DNA of 64,000 nucleotides from Paenibacillaceae bacterium (GTDB lineage Bacteria; Bacillota; Bacilli; Paenibacillales; Paenibacillaceae), in contig CAAFUF010000015.1 in the NCBI GenBank assembly GCA_900766135.1, positions 1 to 64,000 on the forward strand. Reading direction: 5' to 3'. Positions 52,158-60,528 of this stretch are shown piece by piece. The notes under the pieces are model-generated. The model made no database searches, was not told the origin of the DNA, and worked only from the letters and a program-made list of their open reading frames with translations. The first letter of the stretch is position 1, and the number at the start of each line of letters is the position of its first letter. Both the position numbers and the translations under genes were made by a program.

Positions 52158-53048
52158 ATGTTAAGAAAATTGTACCGGCAGAAAGCCTATCATCTGATGT
52201 TGATTCCCAGTATAATCGTCGTGTTTATATTCAGCTATATGCCGTTCTACGGGCTGGTCATCGCTTTCCAGGATTATAATCCCGGATTGGGTTTTCACTC
52301 GCCCTGGATAGGAATGGAGAACTTTGAGCATGTTTTCCGGCAGCCCAACTTTGTGCGAACCATCTGGAATACCCTCTACATGTCGGTTTTCAAAATCATC
52401 GGGGGCATCGTGGTACCCGTCATTTTTGCTTTGCTATTGAATGAAGTGGTTCGTACCAAATTCAAGCGAACGTTTCAAACGCTGGTCTACATTCCGAACT
52501 TTCTTTCCTGGATTATTATGGCCGGAATCATGATCGACATTTTAGGCTCGGAAGGCATCGTCAACGGATTTCTCGGTCTGTTCGGAGTGAAGCCGATATC
52601 CTTCTTGGGTAATCCCTCCATTTTCCCGTGGACGATGATCGTGACGGATATCTGGAAAGGCTTTGGCTTTGGCACGGTGGTGTATTTGGCTGCCCTGACC
52701 AGCATCGACCCCGGCTTGTACGAGGCGGCGCGGATTGACGGAGCTAAGCGCTGGAAGCAGACGCTTTATATTACGCTGCCCCTTCTGACCCCGACAATTA
52801 TATTGATGTCTGTGCTGGCGCTGGGGAATGTGCTTAACGCGGGCTTCGACCAAATTTATAACCTGTATTCGCCGTCCGTATACGAAACGGGGGATATTAT
52901 CGATACCTATGTTTACCGCCTGGGCATTCAGCAGGCCCAATACTCGGTCGCCACGGCCGTGGGCTTGTTCAAATCGGTTGTATCCACCATCATGGTAGTT
53001 CTGTCTGCCGTTCTGGCCAATAAAGTAGCCGGATACCGCATTTTCTGA
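52158..53048 (+). CDS. Sugar ABC transporter permease (LplB/YteP type)
   Basis: 296 residues with about six helices. The family segments YHLMLIPSIIVVFIFSYMPFYGLVIAFQDYNP near the N-terminus, TLVYIPNFLSWIIM mid-protein, and the EAA loop YEAARIDGAKRWKQTLYITLP at about 190-210 are present. The ATG at 52158 follows AAGGAGGAG. It pairs with the next permease. No ATPase is encoded, again suggesting a shared MsmX-like ATPase. Confidence 0.95.
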   Translation: MLRKLYRQKAYHLMLIPSIIVVFIFSYMPFYGLVIAFQDYNPGLGFHSPWIGMENFEHVFRQPNFVRTIWNTLYMSVFKIIGGIVVPVIFALLLNEVVRTKFKRTFQTLVYIPNFLSWIIMAGIMIDILGSEGIVNGFLGLFGVKPISFLGNPSIFPWTMIVTDIWKGFGFGTVVYLAALTSIDPGLYEAARIDGAKRWKQTLYITLPLLTPTIILMSVLALGNVLNAGFDQIYNLYSPSVYETGDIIDTYVYRLGIQQAQYSVATAVGLFKSVVSTIMVVLSAVLANKVAGYRIF

Positions 53049-53059
53049 GGAGGGGTTGC

Positions 53060-53950
53060 ATGATGCAGGACAACAGCCTCGGGCGTCGTGTGTTCCATGT
53101 TTGTAACTATACGTTTTTGATTTTGGTATCTCTGCTATGCATTTTGCCGTTCGTGAACCTGCTGGCCGTTTCGTTCAGCGGCAGCGCCGCGGTATCCGCC
53201 GGAAAGGTCGTATTCTGGCCCGTGGACTTCAATATAAAGGCGTATGAATTCGCGCTGGAAGGAGGGCAGTTTTACCAAGCTTTATGGGTATCCGTTCAAC
53301 GGGTTGTGCTGGGAACGTTGGTTAACCTGGTGTTGATGGTGCTTACCGCCTATCCATTGTCCAAGTCCAAGGATAAAGTGATGGGGCGCGGCATTTATAT
53401 GGGCTATTTCGTCGTCACCATGTTGTTCAGCGGCGGGCTGATCCCGACCTATCTGATCGTTGTCCAGGCGGGGCTGATCGATTCCCTGTGGTCCCTGATT
53501 TTGCCCGGGGCGCTGCCGATATTCAGCATGATCATCCTGATGAATTTCATCCGCGGTTTGCCCGAGGAAATCGAGGAGTCGGCGACCATCGACGGTGCGG
53601 GGCCCGTTCAAATTCTGGTGCGCATCCTGTTGCCCTTGCTGAAGCCTGCACTGGCGACGGTAGGTCTGTTCAGCATCGTTGGCCATTGGAACTCCTGGCT
53701 CGAGGGCATCATCTACATGAACAATCCGGCGAATTATCCCCTGCAAAGCTATCTGCAAACCTTGTTGCTCGATTTCGAGCAAATCATGCTCCGGTCGGGG
53801 AACGATTATACGCAGCTATTGGCCATGATGAATGCGCGAACCGGCCGGGCAGCCCAGCTATTCCTAGGCGCCCTCCCCATTCTGGCCATCTATCCGTTCT
53901 TGCAAAAGTATTTCACGACGGGGCTGGTGCTGGGAAGCGTAAAGGGATAA
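53060..53950 (+). CDS. Sugar ABC transporter permease (LplC/YtcP type)
   Basis: 296 residues. VSLLCILPFVNLLAVSFSGSAAVSAG, YFVVTMLFSGGLIPTYLIV and the EAA loop EEIEESATIDGAGPVQILVRILLPLLKP are characteristic. It ends TTGLVLGSVKG. RBS AGGAGGGG. The last gene of the YesNM-lpl operon; a terminator follows. Confidence 0.95.
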   Translation: MMQDNSLGRRVFHVCNYTFLILVSLLCILPFVNLLAVSFSGSAAVSAGKVVFWPVDFNIKAYEFALEGGQFYQALWVSVQRVVLGTLVNLVLMVLTAYPLSKSKDKVMGRGIYMGYFVVTMLFSGGLIPTYLIVVQAGLIDSLWSLILPGALPIFSMIILMNFIRGLPEEIEESATIDGAGPVQILVRILLPLLKPALATVGLFSIVGHWNSWLEGIIYMNNPANYPLQSYLQTLLLDFEQIMLRSGNDYTQLLAMMNARTGRAAQLFLGALPILAIYPFLQKYFTTGLVLGSVKG

Positions 53951-53975
53951 TCCCAATAAGGTAACTGGATTTATG

Positions 53976-54015
53976 AAAAGCCCTTGAATTCTTATCCAGA
54001 ATTCAAGGGCTTTTT
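53976..54015 (+). terminator. Rho-independent terminator
   Basis: AAAAGCCCTTGAATTC and GAATTCAAGGGC pair perfectly, followed by TTTTT. It closes the ABC operon. Confidence 0.9.
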
Positions 54016-54190
54016 GCATACTCGGAATTTGCAGTGGATGGATATTCGTAACCTTACGCTCTTTGCACCATTATCCCGTTGGATCAGAATAGAGAAAGTG
54101 AATCCCCCACCCTGCTCCCTGAGTGAAGGGGATAATCATGCAAAGATGCGAGAAGGGGGAAGGTAACCATGCATTATAATGGAAAAATGA

Positions 54191-54343
54191 TTTCATCGCT
54201 CGATTATCATCAACTTGAACCATGTGAACAAATTTGCAGGGGGCGTTGTGCGAATGTCTAACGGGCTGGAGCTGCCGATCGGACGATCGAAAATCAAAGA
54301 AGTCAATACGGAGCAACGATCAGGTTGGATCCGGGTAAAATGA
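54191..54343 (+). pseudogene. Remnant of a LytTR DNA-binding domain
   Basis: Fifty codons read FHRSIIINLNHVNKFAGG, then VVRMSNGLELPIGRSKIKEV, matching the last part of a LytTR domain (FxxxHRSYIVNLxHV, then LSNGxxLPISRS). A stop directly precedes it. The ATG at 54169 with a good ribosome site is in another frame. Probably a decayed regulator. Confidence 0.75.
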
Positions 54344-55105
54344 AGGGTTCACGGAGGATAAATGATGGGCGTAATCGGCTTCAAGTTTGGCCAGCTCGGC
54401 AAAATAGCTGCCGATGACATGATTCGACGATAAGGAAGCGTCTGCGAAGTACAAGGGGTACGAGGCGGGGACATGACGGTAGTAGTAGGATTTCTCTTGT
54501 TTTGGCAGTTTAAAAATCGTCGGAGGCATATGGGTCACGGCATCGAATTCATTATGAATCCGATAGCTGTTCGGGACCTGCTGCGCAAAAGCATGAACGA
54601 AATCCGGGTCTCCGACGCGGGGCGAACCGAACGTAAACAGGAGGGGAATGCGGTTCGTATTGGCGGCGATATCCATCGCACATAACGTCGCCAGCGCGGC
54701 CCCCAGGCTGTGGCCCGTGACGTATAACGCTTTATCCTCCGGCAGCCGGCGCAGCGCGAAATGGATTTGGCGGCGGGACGATGCATAAATGCCGGTAAAT
54801 CCCCGGTGCGTATGGCCCGCATCCTTGGCCCATTTGAACTTCTGCTGCGTTGCGATGGCGTCGGCGATCCAATTGGACGCCGAGCTGGTACCCCGGAAGG
54901 CGATTACGATTTCGTCCGCCGAATGCCAAATAAATCCGAAGCGCTCCCATAGACCCATCAAGGATTTCGCTTCGAGGGTATCGTACAGCGCATAAGGGGG
55001 AGGGAGGACAAACGTTCCGTCCGGGTTCGCGAACTGCGCGTAGGTTTGGCCGCAGACCGCCGCCAGGAACAACGCGCGCTGAACTTGAGCCTGGTTTAAT
55101 TCCAT
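54320..55105 (-). CDS. Class 3 lipase family protein
   Basis: 261 residues, no signal peptide. Alpha/beta-hydrolase with IVIAFRGTSSASNWIADA, the nucleophile Ser133 in VTGHSLGAALAT, Asp188 in NEFDAVTHMP and a likely catalytic His229 in SSNHVIGSY. This is the Thermomyces-lipase class (PF01764). The ATG at 55105 follows GGGGAGG and is preferred over the upstream frame to 55153. It sits 60 bases downstream of the OmpR-type two-component operon and could be read through. The lipid or ester substrate is unknown. Confidence 0.9.
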   Translation of the reverse strand: MELNQAQVQRALFLAAVCGQTYAQFANPDGTFVLPPPYALYDTLEAKSLMGLWERFGFIWHSADEIVIAFRGTSSASNWIADAIATQQKFKWAKDAGHTHRGFTGIYASSRRQIHFALRRLPEDKALYVTGHSLGAALATLCAMDIAANTNRIPLLFTFGSPRVGDPDFVHAFAQQVPNSYRIHNEFDAVTHMPPTIFKLPKQEKSYYYRHVPASYPLYFADASLSSNHVIGSYFAELAKLEADYAHHLSSVNPSFYPDPT

Positions 55106-55165
55106 CTTTTCATCCTCCCCTTCGCCTTCCTGTCTCCAATATATTAAGCGCAATGAAAGAAGATG

Positions 55166-56542
55166 CTATAGCGCCGGGAGGGTGACCGAAAACAAAGCCC
55201 CCCCGTTCGGTTGGTTAGCGGCCTCAATTTGACCGCCGCAGCGTTCAACGATAGCCCGGGAGATGGCAAGTCCCAGCCCGTTTTCGCCTTCTTTTCCTTT
55301 CACGAAGCGGTGGAATAAGTGCGGCAGCAGTTCCTCGGGAATTCCCCGTCCGTCATCGGCAACCGAGATCCTCACCTGATCCCGATTGAAGCTGATGCGA
55401 ATCCCTATCGCCCGGTTGGCATGTCTTGCGGCGTTGGCGACCACGTTCAGCAGGGCTTGGGACAATTTGTCCCGATCGGCGCTCACGGTCGCCCGTTCCG
55501 CAGCTTCATCCGCGTACTCGATAGCCAGGCTTAAGCTCCTGTCCTTAAGCAGCGGATTGACGCGTTCAGCCGTCTCCTCCAGCAACTCCTGAACGGCAAC
55601 CCTCGTCGGATGAAAAATATCCGCTTCGCTGTCCAACTTCGCGAGCAGCGTCATCTCGGAGACGATTCGTTTCAACCGGCCGCTTTCGCTAAGAATGATA
55701 TCCAACCCTTTTTGCGTATGCTCGCCTTCAAAAACACCGTCGCGGATCGCTTCCGCATACCCCGAGATCGACATCAGCGGGGTCTTCAACTCATGGGAGG
55801 CATTCTGGAAAAATTGCTTCTGCACCTGGATATAGCGATCCAATTCGCCGGCCAATTCATGCACGGTTTGAGCCACGGTCCCGATTTCGCCGCCGGCCCG
55901 AATTTCCCTTACTTCCGCGAATCGGCGTTCTTTCACTTTCTTCAGCTCCTCCCGCAGCTTCATCAGCGGGTTAATGAGCTTGCGCGTGATCACGAGACTA
56001 AGCAGCAGGACAAGCACCGCGCCGATGCCAAGCACGATCAGCAACCGTACGTATAACGCGCGTTCGATCGCGCTGACCGTGCTCATCGGCGTGACGAGCG
56101 TCAAGGTTCCCTGTGGAACGGAGCGGACCGCAACGATGAATCGGTTGTCCTTCCCGTTCTGGAGCGCCTGCAGTTTCTCCAGGTCGATCTGCTCGGTTTT
56201 GGCTATCGTGCCGGACATCGGCGTGACGCCGCTTGTAGCCAGAGGTTGGGTGGGGAGTGTGCCGGACACGACATTCCCGTCCGTGTCGGCGAAAATTGCT
56301 TGGACTCCGGATACGAGTGGCACGGCGGTATCTTGCCATGCGGTACGGTTTAAGGGAGCCCCGGTCCAGAAGGGCTGATGTTCCATGCTGATCTCCACGC
56401 TGGCACTGAGGGTTTTCATTTCCTGCTTCTTGGCGTCGATCAAATGGTCCAGGAGCACGTAATGAATAATAACGGCGGTTGCTCCCAGGATCACGGCCAG
56501 GAGCAACCCGAACGCCAGATTAATTTGATGCACTAATTTCAT
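55166..56542 (-). CDS. Sensor histidine kinase (HisKA type)
   Basis: 458 residues. Helices near 8-30 and 166-186 bracket an extracellular sensor of about 130 residues; HAMP follows. Phosphoacceptor His250 lies in NASHELKTPLMSISGYAEA, N-box NVVANAARHA, G1 DDGRGIPEELLPHLFHRF and GLGLAISRAIVERCGG complete the core. The ATG overlaps the regulator stop (ATGA), so the pair is translationally coupled. The signal is unknown. Confidence 0.95.
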   Translation of the reverse strand: MKLVHQINLAFGLLLAVILGATAVIIHYVLLDHLIDAKKQEMKTLSASVEISMEHQPFWTGAPLNRTAWQDTAVPLVSGVQAIFADTDGNVVSGTLPTQPLATSGVTPMSGTIAKTEQIDLEKLQALQNGKDNRFIVAVRSVPQGTLTLVTPMSTVSAIERALYVRLLIVLGIGAVLVLLLSLVITRKLINPLMKLREELKKVKERRFAEVREIRAGGEIGTVAQTVHELAGELDRYIQVQKQFFQNASHELKTPLMSISGYAEAIRDGVFEGEHTQKGLDIILSESGRLKRIVSEMTLLAKLDSEADIFHPTRVAVQELLEETAERVNPLLKDRSLSLAIEYADEAAERATVSADRDKLSQALLNVVANAARHANRAIGIRISFNRDQVRISVADDGRGIPEELLPHLFHRFVKGKEGENGLGLAISRAIVERCGGQIEAANQPNGGALFSVTLPAL

Positions 56543-57249
56543 GAGGGATCCCCGCCTTCCGCGCGCATGCGATATCCGTGTCCCCAAACGGCTTCGATGG
56601 GGAGATTTTCGATTTTTTTGCGCAGCCGTTTAATTAAATGGTCGACCGCCCGATCGCTGCCGAAATAGTCGTCGCCCCAGACGAGAACGAGCAACTCTTC
56701 CCGGGTAAACGCGCGGTTCGGATGCTCCGCGAACGCTTGCAACAGGGAAAATTCCTTAAACGTCAGGTCGACCTCGTGCTTGTCCCAGAACACGCGGCGC
56801 TCGTCCAGAAGCAGCTGCAGCGGGCCGATACTCAACACGGGCCTGGCGGCGGCTTCGGCCGGTCCATCGGAAGGGCGCAGTTTATACCAGCGCTGCAAAT
56901 GCCTTTTCACCCGCGCAACCAATTCTCTTGGACTGAACGGTTTGACCAGATAATCGTCGCTCCCGAATTCAAGTCCCATGATTTTATCGACCTCGTTGTC
57001 TTTGGCGGAAATGATCACGATGGGCACGTCGGCTTCTTCGCGGATGCGCCGGCACAGTTCGTAGCCGTCCATTCCCGGCAGCATGATGTCGAGCACCCAG
57101 AGATCGGGCGGGTCGTTCCGCCAGAGCGCCCATGCTTCTTCGGCGGACGACAGCCCGATGGTCCGAAAGTTTTCTTTCACCAAATAGGCTTCGACGAGAT
57201 TGCGGATATGTTGGTCATCGTCCACGACGGCGATGAAATAATCGTTCAT
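56539..57249 (-). CDS. OmpR/PhoB-family response regulator
   Basis: 236 residues. The receiver has VVDDDQHI and phosphoacceptor Asp54 in LWVLDIMLPGMDG, then KPFSPRELVARV. The winged-helix domain ends RAVDHLIKRLRKKIENLPIEAVWGHGYRM. The ATG at 57249 follows AAGGAGAG. Divergent from a secreted protein gene, which it may control. Confidence 0.95.
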   Translation of the reverse strand: MNDYFIAVVDDDQHIRNLVEAYLVKENFRTIGLSSAEEAWALWRNDPPDLWVLDIMLPGMDGYELCRRIREEADVPIVIISAKDNEVDKIMGLEFGSDDYLVKPFSPRELVARVKRHLQRWYKLRPSDGPAEAAARPVLSIGPLQLLLDERRVFWDKHEVDLTFKEFSLLQAFAEHPNRAFTREELLVLVWGDDYFGSDRAVDHLIKRLRKKIENLPIEAVWGHGYRMRAEGGDPS

Positions 57250-57405
57250 GAGTTCGACTCTCCTTCCCGTCATTATTATATCAACGGTATTCTCGCTTGC
57301 GGCTTATGCCATCGTTTTTCCATAATTCCACCAACGTCCTGCCATCGCTGAGGAATACACTTGGACCTGCAAGACAAAATCCCCTTTCAAGGAGTGTGTT
57401 TCTAC

Positions 57406-58011
57406 ATGATGAACCTCAGTAACGGAAAGATCGTGCAAAGAATCGCCTTGTCGGCGCTGCTGGTATCGGTCATTGCAGGCCCCGCGGCAGCATATGCCGA
57501 GGAAACGGCAGCCCCTAATGCCCCTCAACCCGTTGCGGCCCAGGGGGCTGTAACAGTGAAGTTCGAGGATCCGGCGGAGATCGCCAAGCAATACGCGCCG
57601 GATACGGTCTCGGCTTGGACTAGCTTGTTGAAAAGGTACGAGGAGCTTGCCGTAAAATTCAAAGCGGTCACCTTGGATATTAATCTGGCGCCAACCGCAG
57701 GAGGCATTGTGCCACCAGCCGGTGGGGAGGTACAGATCGTTCAAGCGATGAAAGGTCAAAACGGCGTCTCGGTGAATTTAAAGGGTGGCCCCCACATCAC
57801 GGGATCCGGCGATCTTAAAGTGGCCGACAAGGGCGGAATAATCACATTGGCCCCGGCAGCTCCTATTGCGGATTCTTTGCTTCAAAGCCGGTTGGATTTG
57901 GCGAAAGCGGTCGAGTCGAAGGACGCGAAAGCCATCGAATCCGCTTTGGCCGACTTGTTCAAACAGTATGAGGCCGAAATCGAAAAGTTGGAACAGGAGC
58001 AGTCCAAGTAA
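57406..58011 (+). CDS. Secreted protein of unknown function
   Basis: 201 residues. The signal peptide MMNLSNGKIVQRIALSALL with cleavage near YAEE is clear. A central beta-rich segment (AVTVKFEDPAEIAKQYAPDT, then ITGSGDLKVADKGGIITLAP) and a C-terminal charged helix (KAIESALADLFKQYEAEIEKLEQEQS), probably a coiled coil, follow. No family recognised. The ATG at 57406 follows AAGGAG with an 11-base gap. It is divergent from the OmpR-type pair, a common layout for the regulated target or a signal input partner (inference). Confidence 0.75.
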   Translation: MMNLSNGKIVQRIALSALLVSVIAGPAAAYAEETAAPNAPQPVAAQGAVTVKFEDPAEIAKQYAPDTVSAWTSLLKRYEELAVKFKAVTLDINLAPTAGGIVPPAGGEVQIVQAMKGQNGVSVNLKGGPHITGSGDLKVADKGGIITLAPAAPIADSLLQSRLDLAKAVESKDAKAIESALADLFKQYEAEIEKLEQEQSK

Positions 58012-58072
58012 CCAAAGATAGCAAGACCTAGGAAAAGGTTGGAACAAAACAAAGATAGATATTCGCGAATTG

Positions 58073-58112
58073 TAGCAAAACCCCTGACCGATGATGGTTG
58101 GGGGTTTTGCTA
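58073..58112 (+). terminator. Rho-independent terminator
   Basis: TAGCAAAACCCC and GGGGTTTTGCTA pair perfectly over 12 bp around a 16-base loop. Confidence 0.85.
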
Positions 58113-58214
58113 TAGTGGGACGGCGTTTATGCGGAAATCCAATAATCGCGGGTGCGCGATTGGCCTGGTCTGATTATAATAGGGACAACGACTCGCTCTA
58201 GGAAGGTGATGGGT

Positions 58215-58412
58215 ATGGTATGGCTAAGCATCGTGATTATTTTGATATTGGCTTTCGGCCTGATCGCGACGGTAAGAATCGGGCAGTCCCAAAGCAATCG
58301 GGAAGAAAATCCGCGTTACGCTCAACAAACGGGCCGGAATTGGCTTCGGCTAGGCGTGATGTACGCCATCGGCGTGCTTGCGGTTGTGTTGGTGTTAGTG
58401 ATGTTTATTTAG
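58215..58412 (+). CDS. Small two-helix membrane protein
   Basis: 65 residues with helices at about 3-20 (WLSIVIILILAFGLIATV) and 45-65 (LRLGVMYAIGVLAVVLVLVM) and a polar, charged loop between them. AGGAAGG is eight bases before the ATG at 58215. TATAAT at 58175-58180 may be its -10. The 3' end overlaps the convergent deaminase gene by eight bases. Function unknown; it is the type of small membrane protein often missed in annotation. Confidence 0.75.
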   Translation: MVWLSIVIILILAFGLIATVRIGQSQSNREENPRYAQQTGRNWLRLGVMYAIGVLAVVLVLVMFI

Positions 58413-59355
58413 GAGAAACGGCATATTTTAACCCGGTTTCCCTGATTCGGTCGAGCTCTTCTGCGGTCATGAGTCCGGATCGGTACAAGTTCAGGAACTC
58501 TTGTGAAACGCTTTGGTTGAAAATCAAAAGATCGTCCGTATTGATGGTCACGGGGACCCCGTAGTCGTAAAGCTTGCGAAGGGGATGACGGGCGTAGCTG
58601 TCCGCCACGCGCAGCATGACATTGCTCGTTGGGCAGACGTTCAAGCGGATGCGGTGATCGGCAAGCCAATTCATCACGGAGACGGAACGAGCCGCGGCGA
58701 TGCCGTGGTGAACCTCATCCAGTTCCAGTTCTTCCACGGCTTCCCGAACGTCGTCCGGCGTACCGAATTCCCCGACATGCGCTTTGAGCTTTAAGCCTGC
58801 GGCCTTGGCACGCCGGTATACCGGCTTGAAATGTCGGATCGGCTGAGCCAATTCATCGTTGCAGATGTCGATGGAGGCGAACCAGCGATAGGCCAATACC
58901 TCGTCGATTTGAGTTAGTAGATCCTCGACGCGGCTTTCCCTGCCTAAGGATAACTCGGGAAAGAACAGCGTATCGGGAGCAAAACGGCTCTGCAGATCAT
59001 CCATAATTCCGGTAAAAGTCCCCATCCCGCCCAAGGCGGAGATTTCATCCAGGCCGAAACCAAGGGCCAACACCTTGATCCGGTCGGTTTGCGCCTGGAC
59101 GAAGGACGCCTCGATCCGTTTTAAGTAGCCTTGGATCCCGCGGCAATGGATTTTGATGTTCGATTCGAACCAAGCCTGCATGGCCCGTAGCGAGTCGAAA
59201 GGCTGGTCCGGGGGATCAATATGGGCACCGGACCAGGCTTCGATATAGGCGATGCTGCCGCCGCGTCCGGCGTGACTATGCAAGTCGCTTTTCGGAATTC
59301 GCTGCAGCTCTTCGAGCGCGTGATGGCGTAAGGCCTCGATAAAGGAACGGTTCAT
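58405..59355 (-). CDS. Adenosine deaminase-family amidohydrolase
   Basis: 316 residues, cytoplasmic. The zinc site begins DLHSHAGRGG (His26, His28). LKAHVGEFG carries the third histidine and catalytic glutamate (HVGE rather than the usual HAGE), VHHGIAA follows, and TINTDDLL gives the metal-binding aspartate. CPTSNVMLR is the family SxxPxSN-like segment. The ATG at 59355 follows GGAGGTGG. It may deaminate adenosine or a related nucleoside; the altered motifs leave the substrate open. Confidence 0.9.
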   Translation of the reverse strand: MNRSFIEALRHHALEELQRIPKSDLHSHAGRGGSIAYIEAWSGAHIDPPDQPFDSLRAMQAWFESNIKIHCRGIQGYLKRIEASFVQAQTDRIKVLALGFGLDEISALGGMGTFTGIMDDLQSRFAPDTLFFPELSLGRESRVEDLLTQIDEVLAYRWFASIDICNDELAQPIRHFKPVYRRAKAAGLKLKAHVGEFGTPDDVREAVEELELDEVHHGIAAARSVSVMNWLADHRIRLNVCPTSNVMLRVADSYARHPLRKLYDYGVPVTINTDDLLIFNQSVSQEFLNLYRSGLMTAEELDRIRETGLKYAVSPK

Positions 59356-59469
59356 CCGCACCACCTCCATCCTGATTAACGGTATCCTAGCATGGCGTCG
59401 GGGAAGAAGGAAGTGAGAAAGAACACGACGAATCATTTTCGATCGAATACATAGAACGGAGGAACGAAC

Positions 59470-60372
59470 ATGGACACGCGTATAGTGGCTTTAAGTTCGG
59501 AGCGGCTGGAGGACTTCAAGGCGTATTGCCGGAAGCATCGGCAGGAGGTGGATGACTCTTACTTATATGAAGAAGATTTGGCTGAATTCCAAATTCATGA
59601 GGAGCATCCAGCATACCTAGCCGTAAATGAGGAAGGGGAAGTGGTCGGCGCCATCTCGATCATCGCCGATGCGTACCAGCGCAAGGGCAAGCAGGCGCGT
59701 TTCCGCATTTTGCATAGTGAAACGGGGGATAGGGCAGTATACCGGCGGTTGCTTGACGAAATCGTGAAGCATGGCGACGGCTTGGAAGGAATGTTCATCT
59801 TCGTGCCGTCCGTGAATCCCGGACTGATGGAGATCATAGGTCAGCTTGGTTTTCAGGTAGAACGGTACTCCTTCCTGCTGGTGAACGAACCGCTACATCC
59901 CGCTTCCTATGAGCTTCCGGAAGGTTACGACATCCGAGCGTTTCGCCCCGGAGAGGACGAGGAAGGCTGGTGCGTCGTGCGGAACGCCGGCTTTGCCCAG
60001 TTGAAAGGCAGCCAGACGCCGATTACGCCGGACATGGTGGCGAAGTATGCCGGGGAGGCCGATTATCTGAACGGCGGAATGTTGTTCCTGGTTCATGGGG
60101 CTCGGCCGGTAGGTATCGTCAGGTGCACGGATGACGAGTACCTGGATACGCCGATCATGAATATCGGCCCGCTGGCGCTGCTCCCGGAATATCAGGGGAA
60201 GGGGCTCGGCCGTCTTCTGCTCCGCCGGGCGTTGGAGTTTGGACGGGAAAGCGGCTACCGCCGTGCCATCCTGTGCGTGAACGCGGAAAATGAACGGGCC
60301 AAGGCGTTATATCTTCAGGAAGGGTTCAAAGAGGCGGAGTACGCGGTGAATTATCGGCTGGATCTGCGGTGA
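59470..60372 (+). CDS. GNAT-family acetyltransferase
   Basis: 300 residues, which looks like two tandem GNAT folds. The second (about 150-300) holds the acetyl-CoA loop in LALLPEYQGKGLGRLLLRRA and ends AKALYLQEGFKEAEYAVNYRL. The first is degenerate. RBS GGAGGAAC lies before the ATG. Substrate unknown. Divergent from the deaminase and followed by a terminator. Confidence 0.9.
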   Translation: MDTRIVALSSERLEDFKAYCRKHRQEVDDSYLYEEDLAEFQIHEEHPAYLAVNEEGEVVGAISIIADAYQRKGKQARFRILHSETGDRAVYRRLLDEIVKHGDGLEGMFIFVPSVNPGLMEIIGQLGFQVERYSFLLVNEPLHPASYELPEGYDIRAFRPGEDEEGWCVVRNAGFAQLKGSQTPITPDMVAKYAGEADYLNGGMLFLVHGARPVGIVRCTDDEYLDTPIMNIGPLALLPEYQGKGLGRLLLRRALEFGRESGYRRAILCVNAENERAKALYLQEGFKEAEYAVNYRLDLR

Positions 60373-60413
60373 CAGGTAGGCGGCGGGTATCGCCCATTGT
60401 CGTCGGTCAAATT

Positions 60414-60456
60414 AGCTCTTAAACTCGCCCACGCGGCGATTTTAAGAGCTTTTTTG
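60414..60456 (+). terminator. Rho-independent terminator
   Basis: AGCTCTTAAA pairs with TTTAAGAGCT, with CGCC/GGCG inside, followed by six T residues. Confidence 0.88.
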
Positions 60457-60528
60457 CATTTCGGGAGCCGGCTATAGTATCATGTTTTTATTTATTGCGA
60501 ATTGGATCGGGGTTGGATTTCTCACATC

